From Calditrichia bacterium (GTDB taxonomy: Bacteria > Calditrichota > Calditrichia > RBG-13-44-9), in contig JALXCH010000461.1 in the NCBI GenBank assembly GCA_026991005.1, positions 1 to 14,033 of the forward strand: a stretch of DNA of 14,033 nt. The letters are read 5' to 3'. Position 1 is the stretch's first letter; every line of letters begins with the position of its first letter. The notes beneath the pieces were generated by a model. The model ran no database searches. It saw nothing but the letters and a program-made list of their open reading frames with translations, and was not told the origin of the DNA. The translations under genes were made by a program, and so were the position numbers. Below are positions 8,201 through 14,033 of the stretch, in pieces.

Positions 8201-9235
8201 CGTAGCGCTTATGTGAACTATTTCATTGAAAATGCCAGTTTAATGTTTTCCACTAAAAATTTAACCATAACCGGGCAGGACACGATTCTGGTGGCGGGCG
8301 ATGTGGAAGTGGAAAAAGCCCTGGTGGAACTGGACATTGCCGAGTCCGAGAAAAATCTTCTACTCTCGCCCACAATCCGCGAAATCCCACCTTACATGCG
8401 TTATCGGGTGAATTTGAGCATTCCCGGGAATTTTTACGTGCGCAGTGAATCGCCTTTTAACTCATTCGAAATCCAATTAGCCGGGGATTTGAAAATCTTC
8501 CAGGAGCCCAATCAGTTAATGGAAATGTATGGGAATCTGGATGTTTTAGGCGGGAAATATTTCCAGTTCGAAGAATTTAATGTGAGCAGCGGACGCATCG
8601 AATTTGTGAATCCCAAGGAATTACCCCAACTGGATTTGCGTGCCGAAAAGCGGAAGTACAATTACATCTTTGAACTGCACGTCTCCGGCAAACTCAATAA
8701 TCCCGTGAAGGAAATCCGTATCTTCGATTTGAAAACGGGGGAGGATGTGACCCATCTTTTTCCGGAGACGAAAGACAAAATTGCTCTGTTGCTATTTGGA
8801 GTGACGTTTAACCAGCTTACGAGCAGTGCCGGTTCGGTGATTCTGGAGAAAGGGCAGGAAGTGATTAATCAGGCGCTCATCTCCCAGATTGAGCGAGAAG
8901 CGCGCCATTTTATCGGGCTGGATCAGGTGCGGCTGGAAACCCAGGAAGGACTCATCGATTTTAAAAACCGTCGATTGAACCGTTCCCTGGAGGATGCCAG
9001 CCTTTCGTTGGGGAAATATCTCACACCCAAACTGTATCTGGAATACAAAACGCGGCTGGCTTCCGCGGGATTGCCGGGATTGGGACAGATTCCCGCGCCG
9101 CGCATAAGCTGGGAAGCCGGAAATCAAATTTACCTGGAATATCGCATCAATCGGAACTGGTCGGTTTCTACCTATTACGAAAAAAGTGAAAATGACAAAA
9201 TTAAAATCGAAATTAACTGGCGGCACAGTTTTTAG
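5210..9235 (+). CDS. tamB: Translocation and assembly module protein TamB (AsmA-like/DUF490)
   Basis: A 1341-residue protein with an N-terminal signal anchor (basic MKRK, hydrophobic residues about 7-29). A very long, beta-rich periplasmic region follows, as expected for the TamB/AsmA-like bridge between inner and outer membranes. The C-terminal DUF490 domain (roughly residues 1075-1341) is well conserved: YGNLDVLGGKYFQFEEFNVS near 1105, a LLLFG motif at 1193-1197, then GLDQVRLETQEG and LGKYLTPKLYLEYKT. The protein ends in aromatic-terminated beta strands. E. coli TamB has 1259 residues. TamB works with the Omp85 protein TamA in outer-membrane protein insertion and, as AsmA-like proteins do, in phospholipid transport; its tamA partner overlaps its 3' end. 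An odd feature is a basic amphipathic stretch at residues 948-968 that interrupts the beta-rich pattern. Start 5210 puts the membrane anchor directly at the N-terminus; AGGGA at 5194-5198 is a somewhat distant SD. Confidence 0.92.
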   Translation: MKRKFLKFFLVAFLSVLILLAVLALLYTYTPVVDRGLEKTINQLVGPEVSFHYRKIEGNLLRFIRLKDVEVTFDGGKANIPEMVLRYDAIALTGSKIRIDYLFLQSPSIQFMEKSVKDTLPTASPPPQPLDSLFHPIELSGLPEIYLRKLVIRDGKITIGTEKTENRIEKINLELNAHLNDRKVEAQVRYLRAEDVLRDIRLKEATFHLLGNPKRVTLNQLELFVDNSRLIGHGELELQPHFRFLLFADTSQINVALLRKFLPDFPYRRGFVRFAGNYIGNPNYFNGEFFVTGRLDSLQFRQIRFRYAYKRGEIFLKQLRFSTNFGRVQGEAQISPVGKNSVNLHFRRINLKKIGIFPASTQINGWVRLNFNTWNFSRNSGLGRILLHDVVIDSSRIDTVWLKVRLQRGNWEMQKGSRLVLQKQSQFFLEGTFSRHHRLRARLFTDDNSLDTLAQRLRIPGLGGTGSLELTMEGYYANPSVGGYFLLDSLRYQDVVSYGVEGQFRVEHIARERIGYFNLELSSGLVAGVELTDGDVQLKIARDTVRIDTLAFYNGDNFVLARGRIARISNRLDLRFHEFSTQYGNYVLQAQDTLEAVFTGDSLIIENFLLNAPGKGEIEARGLVAFTGNSELGIYLKNIQLEPFNQFLQLPVKVQGSTEISLIFYGNPQQPEVETELELNHLVLNADTVGNFAAELVYLNRHLEVRKLRITQSDSAFLNVSGMFAFHQFPPGENFRWTSQDSLEINLNLHQVALRRLPLLRRFHFPFQGEFSGTMELHGPVTAPLGVFSITASQIRYQDYRLPFVKLEGRISPRDVILDYARINMQGSLITARGRKPILWDPNNPEHILQDQRFMVYFRVQEDSINFLNVLSPEVDLLTGDIQVEGTILGTFQKYAWTKGKVTIHQGTLYLSKVENPLTALEVEGEVNNGVLRLTHARGFLRETEPERNFFRAFLHRLFLPVRRLFRPAGDRGEVLISGTVDLNDLAWPRLNLQVRARSAYVNYFIENASLMFSTKNLTITGQDTILVAGDVEVEKALVELDIAESEKNLLLSPTIREIPPYMRYRVNLSIPGNFYVRSESPFNSFEIQLAGDLKIFQEPNQLMEMYGNLDVLGGKYFQFEEFNVSSGRIEFVNPKELPQLDLRAEKRKYNYIFELHVSGKLNNPVKEIRIFDLKTGEDVTHLFPETKDKIALLLFGVTFNQLTSSAGSVILEKGQEVINQALISQIEREARHFIGLDQVRLETQEGLIDFKNRRLNRSLEDASLSLGKYLTPKLYLEYKTRLASAGLPGLGQIPAPRISWEAGNQIYLEYRINRNWSVSTYYEKSENDKIKIEINWRHSF

Positions 9236-11063
9236 CACATTTGTCCTGATGCTGCTCCTGGTGGCGTCCCTGTTTGCCGGACGCCTGAAGGTTTCCCGAA
9301 TTGAACTGGAGGGGAATGAACATTTTTCCAGTTCTACCCTGAAGGCGCTTCTGAAATGCCAGGAGAAAAAACCATTCAACATCAAGCTGATGAAGCTGGA
9401 CCGCGTCATCCTCACCAACTACTATTCCCGTCAGGGATTTCTGGATGTATGGGTCGAAGCCAATTACCAGCGTCACGGAGACAAAGTAAAGATCATTTTT
9501 CAAATAAAAGAAGGAATTCAGTATCGCCTGGGGGGAATTCAGTTTCGGGGAGCCAGTTTGCTTACCGGGCAACAGTTGCGGCATTTTATTCCCTTAAAAG
9601 ATGGTGCTCCTTTTCTGCAGAGTGCCATTGAGGAAGGCTTAAACCGAATTGAGCGGTACTACCTGGATCACGGAAAACCCTATGTCATCATTCAATCCGA
9701 ACAGCAGCGGGTGGATTCTCTGGTGTTTGTGCGGGTAAATATTCAGGAGAATGAATCGGTGTACATTCGGGATATTGCCTATCGCGGGCTGGAGCATGTA
9801 AAGATTTTTATTATTCGCCGGGAACTGGAGATTCACAAAGGCGATTTGTACTCGCGTAAGAAAATTGAGAAATCTCAGCGCAATATTTACAGCACCGGTT
9901 TGTTTGATTATGTGGGCATGGAGCTGGAGCCGTTAGATAGCGCCCGAACCCGGGTGCGGCTGGTGATTAATGTGGTGGAAAAGAAACCCCGCTGGGTGGG
10001 TGCCCGCTTTGGTGTGGCGTACCAGCAGAAAACCATTTACGGCGGCACGTTCGATGTTACTCTGGAATTCGGTCACCGCAATCTGTTTGGTACTGCCCGC
10101 GCCATTGCCGTTAGCGCCATCCCGTCTTTTTCCTACGATTTCAACCGGCACGATTTTATTAATCCCCAAAACCAGTTTACCCTCACTTATGTGGAACCCT
10201 GGATCGGTTACACCCGCACTCCCGGTGTGTTTCAGCTCTCTTACTACCAGGTGCGTCCCGTAAATGCCGCGGATTTCGATTATCTATCCTCCTCGTTCAA
10301 AGTGCGGCATCAGTTTTCCGAGTATTGGCAGGTGGTTAGTGGTCTTACCTTCAGCAAAGCCACCATTCTGGAACCGGCAGATACCCTGGATGAAGCTTTT
10401 TATCGCCAGACCAGCGGGCAGGATTTGATTTACGCTTTAGATGCCGATATCATTCATGATAAACGGGATAATTATCTGGCGCCACAGGATGGGTACACCT
10501 TCGAGGTGAAAAGCAAAGTGGTGTATTCCAGATCGCGGGATCGAACCACCAATCGGATAACCACCAACCGGTTTTTGAAGCTGGTAACGCAATGGACGCG
10601 GTACCAGGCATTTCCCTTAAAAAAGAGCTGGGTGCTGGCAACACGCATTAAGGGAGGGAGCATCGTGGAGTTCGGCTCCCGACAGCAAATTCCCTTGCTG
10701 GAGCGTTTTTTTCTGGGAGGTGCCAGCAGTGTGCGGGGCTACCCCGAAATGCTGTTGGGACCCACCACCCGGGATGCCAGCGGCAAACCGGTAGCTGTGG
10801 GTGGAAAGCTAATGGTGTTGGGAAATGTGGAATTACGGATTCCACTTTTCTGGCTTTTCTGGGGAGAAGTGTTTCTGGATGCGGGAAATGTATGGGTAGA
10901 AAATAGCTACTTCCGCGTTACCGATATTAAACCCAGTGCAGGTGGAGGAATAGCGCTGGTTACTCCCCTGGGTCCCGTGCGTTTCGATTACGGAGTGAAA
11001 CTGCTTCCGCAAGCGGGAGAATCCCGTTCGGAGTTTCATCTGGGAATTTCTTTCGCTTTTTAG
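9192..11063 (+). CDS. tamA: TamA-like Omp85/BamA-family outer-membrane assembly protein
   Basis: A 623-residue protein from ATG 9192 (a GTG at 9186 would add two residues). A lysine-containing N-terminus and hydrophobic FVLMLLLVASLFA form a signal peptide, probably cut near residue 29. Three POTRA repeats follow at about 32-107, 108-188 and 189-265. A 16-strand Omp85 barrel comes next, with the conserved loop-6 motif V514-R515-G516-Y517 in GGASSVRGYPE. The last residue is phenylalanine, as in outer-membrane beta-signals. Three POTRAs and ~620 residues fit TamA rather than BamA (usually five POTRAs, ~800 residues). The start lies 44 bp inside tamB and lacks a clear SD, which suggests translational coupling. 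The pair would work as one envelope-spanning machine. In lineages lacking a classical TamA, a BamA-like protein may pair with TamB, so naming it tamA rests on architecture and context. Confidence 0.88.
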   Translation: MTKLKSKLTGGTVFSTFVLMLLLVASLFAGRLKVSRIELEGNEHFSSSTLKALLKCQEKKPFNIKLMKLDRVILTNYYSRQGFLDVWVEANYQRHGDKVKIIFQIKEGIQYRLGGIQFRGASLLTGQQLRHFIPLKDGAPFLQSAIEEGLNRIERYYLDHGKPYVIIQSEQQRVDSLVFVRVNIQENESVYIRDIAYRGLEHVKIFIIRRELEIHKGDLYSRKKIEKSQRNIYSTGLFDYVGMELEPLDSARTRVRLVINVVEKKPRWVGARFGVAYQQKTIYGGTFDVTLEFGHRNLFGTARAIAVSAIPSFSYDFNRHDFINPQNQFTLTYVEPWIGYTRTPGVFQLSYYQVRPVNAADFDYLSSSFKVRHQFSEYWQVVSGLTFSKATILEPADTLDEAFYRQTSGQDLIYALDADIIHDKRDNYLAPQDGYTFEVKSKVVYSRSRDRTTNRITTNRFLKLVTQWTRYQAFPLKKSWVLATRIKGGSIVEFGSRQQIPLLERFFLGGASSVRGYPEMLLGPTTRDASGKPVAVGGKLMVLGNVELRIPLFWLFWGEVFLDAGNVWVENSYFRVTDIKPSAGGGIALVTPLGPVRFDYGVKLLPQAGESRSEFHLGISFAF

Positions 11064-11251
11064 ATTAAAGTGGTTTTTTACGCCAGTTTCAAGATTCCTG
11101 AAAAGTGCATGACAAAAGAAGAAGATGAACATATATTTGAATAAAAAATAAAGGTTTTATCTAAAATTTCCCGGGTACGAAAAAATGGTTTTCCGACGCC
11201 TGTTTATTCACTGCTGCTCCTCACAGAGCCTCTACTAAAAAAATGGTGTAA

Positions 11252-11267
11252 AGGGTAAAATATTGCA
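11252..11267 (+). promoter_or_regulatory. Weak candidate sigma-54 (-24/-12) promoter
   Basis: GG (11253-11254) and GC (11265-11266) are ten bases apart, with ATTGCA forming a good -12 box. The -24 box (AGGGT) is poor beyond the GG. If used it would start near 11278 and give a ~300-nt leader to the transporter gene through the tandem repeats. It is listed mainly because an NtrC-family activator is encoded nearby. Confidence 0.2.
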
Positions 11268-11290
11268 TTCTACTATTTATCTGAAGTGTG

Positions 11291-11306
11291 TCACGATGTT
11301 TCGTGA
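11291..11306. promoter_or_regulatory. Perfect interrupted palindrome, possible operator
   Basis: TCACGA (11291-11296), spacer TGTT, TCGTGA (11301-11306): a 16-bp dyad with 6-bp perfect arms in the transporter leader. It has the size of a site for a dimeric HTH regulator. No regulator can be assigned. Confidence 0.35.
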
Positions 11307-11389
11307 AGAATGTTTAAATTGGAATTTTTTGAACACATTTTTTCCATCCTTATTCCTCTTATCCCAAAGAGCTCCATTCGGATGCCCTT

Positions 11390-11438
11390 ATGCCCTATGC
11401 TCTATGCTCTATGCTCTATGCTCTATGCCCTATGCCCC
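11390..11438. repeat. Seven-unit tandem array of a 7-bp repeat (ATGCYCT)
   Basis: Seven head-to-tail heptamers: ATGCCCT, four copies of ATGCTCT, then ATGCCCT and ATGCCCC. One more copy lies just upstream at 11382-11388, out of register by one base. The purity of the central copies points to recent slippage. In any + frame the array translates to a seven-residue period rich in Y, A, L, C, M and P, which I regard as non-coding. Confidence 0.92.
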
Positions 11439-11506
11439 CTATTCCCCCTATTTACCCTATATACCCTATTTACCCTATATACCCTATATACCCTATTCCC
11501 CCTACA
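11435..11506. repeat. Eight-unit tandem array of a 9-bp repeat (YMCCCTATW)
   Basis: Eight nonamers run head to tail: two CCCCCTATT, then TACCCTATA or TACCCTATT five times, then CCCCCTACA. The array overlaps the last unit of the 7-bp array by four bases, and both share the CCCTAT core, so the period changes from 7 to 9 without a gap. Confidence 0.92.
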
Positions 11507-11551
11507 TCCCATCTCGCAAAAAATCTTTCAGAAATTCCCGGGAACCTTAGA

Positions 11552-11580
11552 CCATGTAAACATGGAGGCGGAACATGTTT
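11552..11580 (+). promoter_or_regulatory. Leader of the transporter gene with two mutually exclusive hairpins around the RBS
   Basis: CCATG (11552-11556) can pair with CATGG (11561-11565) around a 4-nt loop. The middle arm AAACATG (11558-11564) can instead pair with CATGTTT (11574-11580), placing the GGAGG site (11564-11568) mainly in the loop and the ATG (11575-11577) in the stem. The first fold leaves the start open and the second closes it. The stems are short and AT-rich, so the effect may be modest or temperature-dependent. Confidence 0.35.
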
Positions 11581-13068
11581 GAACGGATAATCACACGTTT
11601 TCGTGAATTGCAATGGGGATTCTGGATCGGTTTAATTTTGTTTTTTGTTATCTTACAGGGGAATCTTTTCCCCGGGTTGACTCCGGTTCAGGTAAAGATG
11701 CTGGCGTTGGCGGTGTTAATGGGTGCCTGGTGGATGACTGAAGCAGTCCCTTTATTCGTCACTGCCTTGCTCCCTCTGGCTTTCTATCCGATTCTGGGGA
11801 TTATGAAAACGGCGGAAGTCTCCCCTAATTATGGCCATCATCTGGTGTTTCTATTTTTAGGGGGATTCATTATTGCCATAGCTTTACAGGAATGGGGATT
11901 GCATCGGCGGTTTGCCTTGCGCACCATCAGTCTGGTGGGCAACAATCCCCGGCGCATTGTGTTAAGTTTCATGTTCTCCACAGCGGCGCTATCCATGTGG
12001 ATTAGCAACACAGCCACTACCATTATGATGCTGCCCATTGCTCTGGCGGTTATTAAACAAATTCAGGGAGAAGTTCAGGAAGGAAATCCCAGCGGTACAC
12101 CTTTTGGAACGGTTTTGCTGTTGGGCATTGCCTACAGTGCCAGTGTGGGGGGCATTGCTACGTTGATTGGAACTCCACCCAATCTGGTACTCTCGGGTGT
12201 GTACTCGAAATATTTCCCCGATGCACCGGAAATTACCTTTGTACGCTGGATGGTGCTGGCACTTCCCCTTTCCATTTTACTGTTTCTGGTCATCTGGTTG
12301 TATCTCACCCGTATTGTATTGCGAAAAAAAGATGTCCCCACCATGTCCGGTCGGGATTATTTTATCCAGGAATATCACAAATTGGGCCCCATGAATGGAG
12401 CGCAAAAGCGGGTTCTGGTGCTATTTTTCATTACCGCTCTGCTCTGGATTTTCCGTGCGGATTTAAAACTGGGATTTGTGACTATCCCCGGCTGGCCAAA
12501 CTGGTTTGGTTTGCAGGGGCGAATTCAGGATAGCACCATTGCCATCGCCATGGCCGTGTGGTATTTCATTTTACCGGGAGATGAAAAACGGGATACCTTA
12601 CTCAACTGGAAACAGATTCTCAATATTCCCTGGGACATATTGTTGCTTTTTGGAGGTGGCTTTGCCCTGGCAGATGGCATTCACAAAACCGGTCTGGGTG
12701 CGTACGTTGGTCACCAGCTGCAGTTTTTAGCTTATCTACCTACCTGGGTGATGCTCTTTTTACTGGCACTATCGGTAGCGCTGCTCACGGAGTTTACTTC
12801 CAACACTGCCGTAGCGACCACCATTTTACCCATTCTGGCTGCTGCTTCCATCGACATGGGAGTCCAACCGCTGATTATCATGATTCCCGCAACCGTTGCT
12901 GCCTCCTGCGCTTTCATGCTCCCGGTAGCAACACCGCCCAATGCCATTGTGTTTGGCTCCCGCTACATCAGCGTAAAAACCATGGTTAAAATCGGGATGG
13001 CAGTCATTTTATCCGCTTCCCTCATTGTAAGCACATACTTTTATCTGGTTCAGAAATTTTTTCTGTGA
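11575..13068 (+). CDS. DASS-family (SLC13-like) sodium/anion symporter, probable dicarboxylate transporter
   Basis: A 497-residue polytopic inner-membrane protein with about eleven or twelve hydrophobic segments. It shows the inverted-repeat signature of the divalent anion:Na+ symporters: SNT at residues 144-146 (SNTATTIMMLP) and again at 409-411 (SNTAVATTILP), each followed by a TPPN motif (200-203 and 453-456). These build the Na+ and carboxylate sites in VcINDY-type carriers. WWMTEAVP near residue 52 is also typical. The likely substrates are C4-dicarboxylates such as succinate, malate and fumarate, imported with Na+; citrate or sulfate cannot be excluded from sequence alone. A GGAGG site (11564-11568) six bases upstream fixes the start. 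It is the only gene between the repeat-rich region and the convergent regulator genes, so it is probably monocistronic. Confidence 0.93.
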   Translation: MFERIITRFRELQWGFWIGLILFFVILQGNLFPGLTPVQVKMLALAVLMGAWWMTEAVPLFVTALLPLAFYPILGIMKTAEVSPNYGHHLVFLFLGGFIIAIALQEWGLHRRFALRTISLVGNNPRRIVLSFMFSTAALSMWISNTATTIMMLPIALAVIKQIQGEVQEGNPSGTPFGTVLLLGIAYSASVGGIATLIGTPPNLVLSGVYSKYFPDAPEITFVRWMVLALPLSILLFLVIWLYLTRIVLRKKDVPTMSGRDYFIQEYHKLGPMNGAQKRVLVLFFITALLWIFRADLKLGFVTIPGWPNWFGLQGRIQDSTIAIAMAVWYFILPGDEKRDTLLNWKQILNIPWDILLLFGGGFALADGIHKTGLGAYVGHQLQFLAYLPTWVMLFLLALSVALLTEFTSNTAVATTILPILAAASIDMGVQPLIIMIPATVAASCAFMLPVATPPNAIVFGSRYISVKTMVKIGMAVILSASLIVSTYFYLVQKFFL

Positions 13069-13185
13069 AATGGATGTGGGGAATAAGAAGGTGAAAGTAG
13101 AACCATCTGGTGTTTGGGAGAGAAATAGGAGAGAGCTTTCTTTCCGGGGTAATCCTGATTTATTTCTGTGTGACTATTTTTCTTC

Positions 13186-13210
13186 TAAAAATTGTGGTTA
13201 TTAATTTTTA
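13186..13210. terminator. AT-only hairpin between convergent genes, possible bidirectional terminator
   Basis: TAAAAATT (13186-13193) and AATTTTTA (13203-13210) form a perfect 8-bp stem with a 9-nt loop. It lies about 120 bp past the transporter stop and about 70 bp past the stop of the convergent response-regulator gene. Its arms provide a U-run in either direction, but the all-AT stem is weak. Confidence 0.35.
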
Positions 13211-13277
13211 CTCACTGAAAGACAGGCAGCGAAGTGTAGCCTTTAATTCTTCCGGAAAAGAATGTGGGAGAAAAATC

Positions 13278-13658
13278 TTATTTTGAAGAAGCTTGTTTCC
13301 CGTTGGTGAAAATCTTCCCCACCATTTTCCGAAAGCGGGAGGGATTGATGGGTTTGGGCAGGATGTATTCCACTCCGTGACGTTTCAATTCTTCAATCAA
13401 ATCATCGTTGAGTTTGCCGGAAACCACCATTATGGGCAAATTGGGATTTAACAGCTTAATCTTCGATATTAACTCCGTCCCATCCAGTTGTGGCATGACA
13501 ATGTCTGTAATCAACAAATCGTATTGCTGATGGCAGAGTTTATTCAACGCCTCTTCGCCGTTGTAAACGGATATAACTTCGTATCCATCAAGGGTTAGTA
13601 AAATATCCAGGCTGCGACTTAAATTGCGGTCATCTTCTGCTAATAAAATTTTTTTCAT
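13278..13658 (-). CDS. Stand-alone response-regulator receiver (CheY-like) protein
   Basis: A 126-residue protein made of one REC domain with no output domain. Conserved residues are present: acidic pair D9-D10, phospho-acceptor D52 in LLITDIVMP, S80 in IMVVSG, and K102 in LPKP. The domain ends around residue 115 and a short polar tail (NGKQASSK) follows. It would be phosphorylated by a histidine kinase not seen here and act by protein-protein contact, for example as a phosphorelay intermediate or an adaptor. The ATG at 13658 is preceded by AAGG about nine bases upstream and by a -24/-12 promoter whose predicted start leaves a ~25-nt leader. It lies 224 bp downstream of an NtrC-family gene on the same strand and converges on the transporter gene. 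Its partner and target cannot be told from the sequence. Confidence 0.9.
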   Translation of the reverse strand: MKKILLAEDDRNLSRSLDILLTLDGYEVISVYNGEEALNKLCHQQYDLLITDIVMPQLDGTELISKIKLLNPNLPIMVVSGKLNDDLIEELKRHGVEYILPKPINPSRFRKMVGKIFTNGKQASSK

Positions 13659-13693
13659 CGGTGCTTACCTTAAACCATATTCACCGATTTACC

Positions 13694-13709
13694 TGCAAAT
13701 AATTTGCCA
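13694..13709 (-). promoter_or_regulatory. Sigma-54 (RpoN) -24/-12 promoter of the receiver gene
   Basis: On the - strand the sequence is TGGCAAATTATTTGCA. The invariant GG (plus-strand 13707-13708) and GC (13695-13696) are separated by exactly ten bases, matching TGGCAC-N5-TTGCA at all but one of the defined positions. Transcription would start near 13683, leaving a ~25-nt leader that contains the SD site. The neighbouring gene encodes an NtrC-family activator, the class needed to open such promoters. Confidence 0.72.
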
Positions 13710-13719
13710 TAACTTAAAA

Positions 13720-13822
13720 GATTGCCGAAAACCATCATTTCATCTTCTATGTGAACACTGCTCCTTCATTGTTTTCCCTGTGGAAGAACCCGGTACATCC
13801 GGTACAAATCTTTTCGGTAATC
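13720..13822. repeat. Inverted and direct repeats upstream of the sigma-54 promoter, possible activator sites
   Basis: GATTGCCGAAAA (13720-13731) recurs inverted as TTTTCGGTAATC (13811-13822), matching at 11 of 12 positions. Between them CCGGTACA occurs twice (13790-13797 and 13799-13806) with a 9-bp period. Relative to the predicted start near 13683, the repeats lie at about -37 to -48, -107 to -123 and -128 to -139. The distal ones sit where upstream activator sites of enhancer-binding proteins usually lie. Binding is inferred. Confidence 0.4.
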
Positions 13823-13882
13823 ATCCTCTCCCCGGTTCTTTAAGAATCTTCATTGGATGCTTTCTTTTTTTGTACATAACTT

Positions 13883-14033
13883 TTACAGATTCTTATCGTC
13901 AATGTGGTAATCTTCCAGCTTGTTGTACAGGGAACGTCGGCTAATACCTAAAATCTCCGCTGCTTTCAGTTTGTTGCCGTTCACCGCTTTCAGGGTCTGG
14001 ATAATCATGGTTTTTTCCACTTCGGAGAGGGGA
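13883..14033 (-). CDS. C-terminal Fis-type DNA-binding end of an NtrC-family sigma-54 activator, truncated by the window edge
   Basis: Reading the - strand inward from the right edge, 49 residues are visible before the TAA at 13883-13885. They include LSEVEKTMIIQTLKAVNGN and then KLKAAEILGISRRSLYNKL, the Fis-type helix-turn-helix (HTH_8) that ends NtrC/DctD/AtoC-type enhancer-binding proteins. The AAA+ domain and any receiver domain lie beyond base 14033. Such proteins bind upstream activator sites and drive sigma-54 promoters. The stand-alone receiver gene lies downstream on the same strand behind a sigma-54 promoter, a likely target. No terminator is visible in the 224-bp gap, so read-through is also possible. 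Confidence 0.88.
   Translation of the reverse strand, partial: PLSEVEKTMIIQTLKAVNGNKLKAAEILGISRRSLYNKLEDYHIDDKNL

Larger units (their letters stand above)
11064..11574. other. Intergenic region between tamA and the DASS transporter, repeat-rich
   Basis: A 511-bp non-coding region. No clear terminator follows tamA. Its contents are a weak sigma-54-like site (11252-11267), a palindrome (11291-11306), two abutting tandem arrays (11390-11506) and a hairpin-prone leader (11552-11580). A possible sigma-70 promoter, TTGAAT (11137-11142) with TCTAAA (11160-11165) at 17-bp spacing, matches consensus at only 4 of 6 positions in each box. Open frames across the repeats exist in all three + frames because the repeat units lack stops; they are not genes. 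Confidence 0.7.

Noticed and set aside
9192..11063. Calling the Omp85 protein BamA
   Set aside because: Only three POTRA repeats and 623 residues are present and it is fused in context to tamB, fitting TamA better than the five-POTRA BamA.
11382..11506. CRISPR array
   Set aside because: The units are 7 and 9 bp with no spacers, so this is a simple tandem repeat.
11263..11590. Open frames across the tandem repeats, encoding Y/P/L/I/C-rich repeats
   Set aside because: All three + frames stay open only because the 7- and 9-bp units lack stop codons. The peptides are pure repeat translation, have no SD, and one runs into the true transporter start.
13246..13263. ATTCTT/AAGAAT hairpin past the receiver gene as a terminator
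   Set aside because: The 6-bp AT-rich stem has no U-tract in either direction. The 13186-13210 hairpin is a better, though still weak, candidate.
13624..13944. 106-codon + strand open frame at the right end
   Set aside because: It is antisense to the receiver gene start and to the NtrC-family coding end, covers the sigma-54 promoter, and shows no domain.

Overview
The window reads as chromosomal DNA of a diderm (Gram-negative) bacterium. It encodes a TamA/TamB outer-membrane assembly pair, a Wzz-type tyrosine autokinase of surface-polysaccharide export, and a sigma-54-type regulator. Base composition is moderate in GC. Shine-Dalgarno sites of the AGGAG type precede several genes, and intrinsic terminators have normal U-tracts. 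I cannot name the organism from sequence alone. The gene style (very large TamB next to a three-POTRA Omp85 protein, WbpA/Ugd sugar genes, NtrC-family control) would suit an FCB-group lineage such as Calditrichota, but this is a weak inference.

Bases 1-4755 are the end of a surface polysaccharide (capsule, exopolysaccharide or O-antigen) cluster on the + strand. It runs: the C-terminal part of a Wzz/BY-kinase, UDP-glucose 6-dehydrogenase (ugd), an intrinsic terminator, a UDP-glucuronate 4-epimerase-like SDR protein, and a WbpA-type UDP-GlcNAc 6-dehydrogenase closed by a strong terminator. Together the enzymes would supply UDP-GlcA, UDP-GalA and UDP-GlcNAcA, all acidic sugar donors. The kinase would control chain length and export. 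The ugd-epimerase junction has a terminator only 15 bp from the next start codon, and its 3' arm could instead pair with the downstream ribosome-binding site.

Bases 4756-5209 contain no convincing gene, but hold a 45-nt all-purine tract and a small imperfect direct repeat. Bases 5210-11063 are tamB followed by an overlapping tamA, the inner-membrane-anchored and outer-membrane halves of the translocation and assembly module.

Bases 11064-11574 are non-coding and carry two abutting tandem arrays of different period (7 bp, then 9 bp) sharing a CCCTAT core, a perfect interrupted palindrome and a weak sigma-54-like site. They precede a DASS-family (SLC13-like) sodium/carboxylate symporter gene (11575-13068) whose start codon can be drawn into a hairpin.

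On the - strand, reading in from the right edge, are the Fis-type DNA-binding tail of an NtrC-family sigma-54 activator (cut by the window edge) and then a stand-alone response-regulator receiver protein. The receiver gene is preceded by a near-consensus -24/-12 promoter and upstream repeats. A simple model is that the NtrC-type protein activates the receiver gene and perhaps the convergent transporter. That link is inference.
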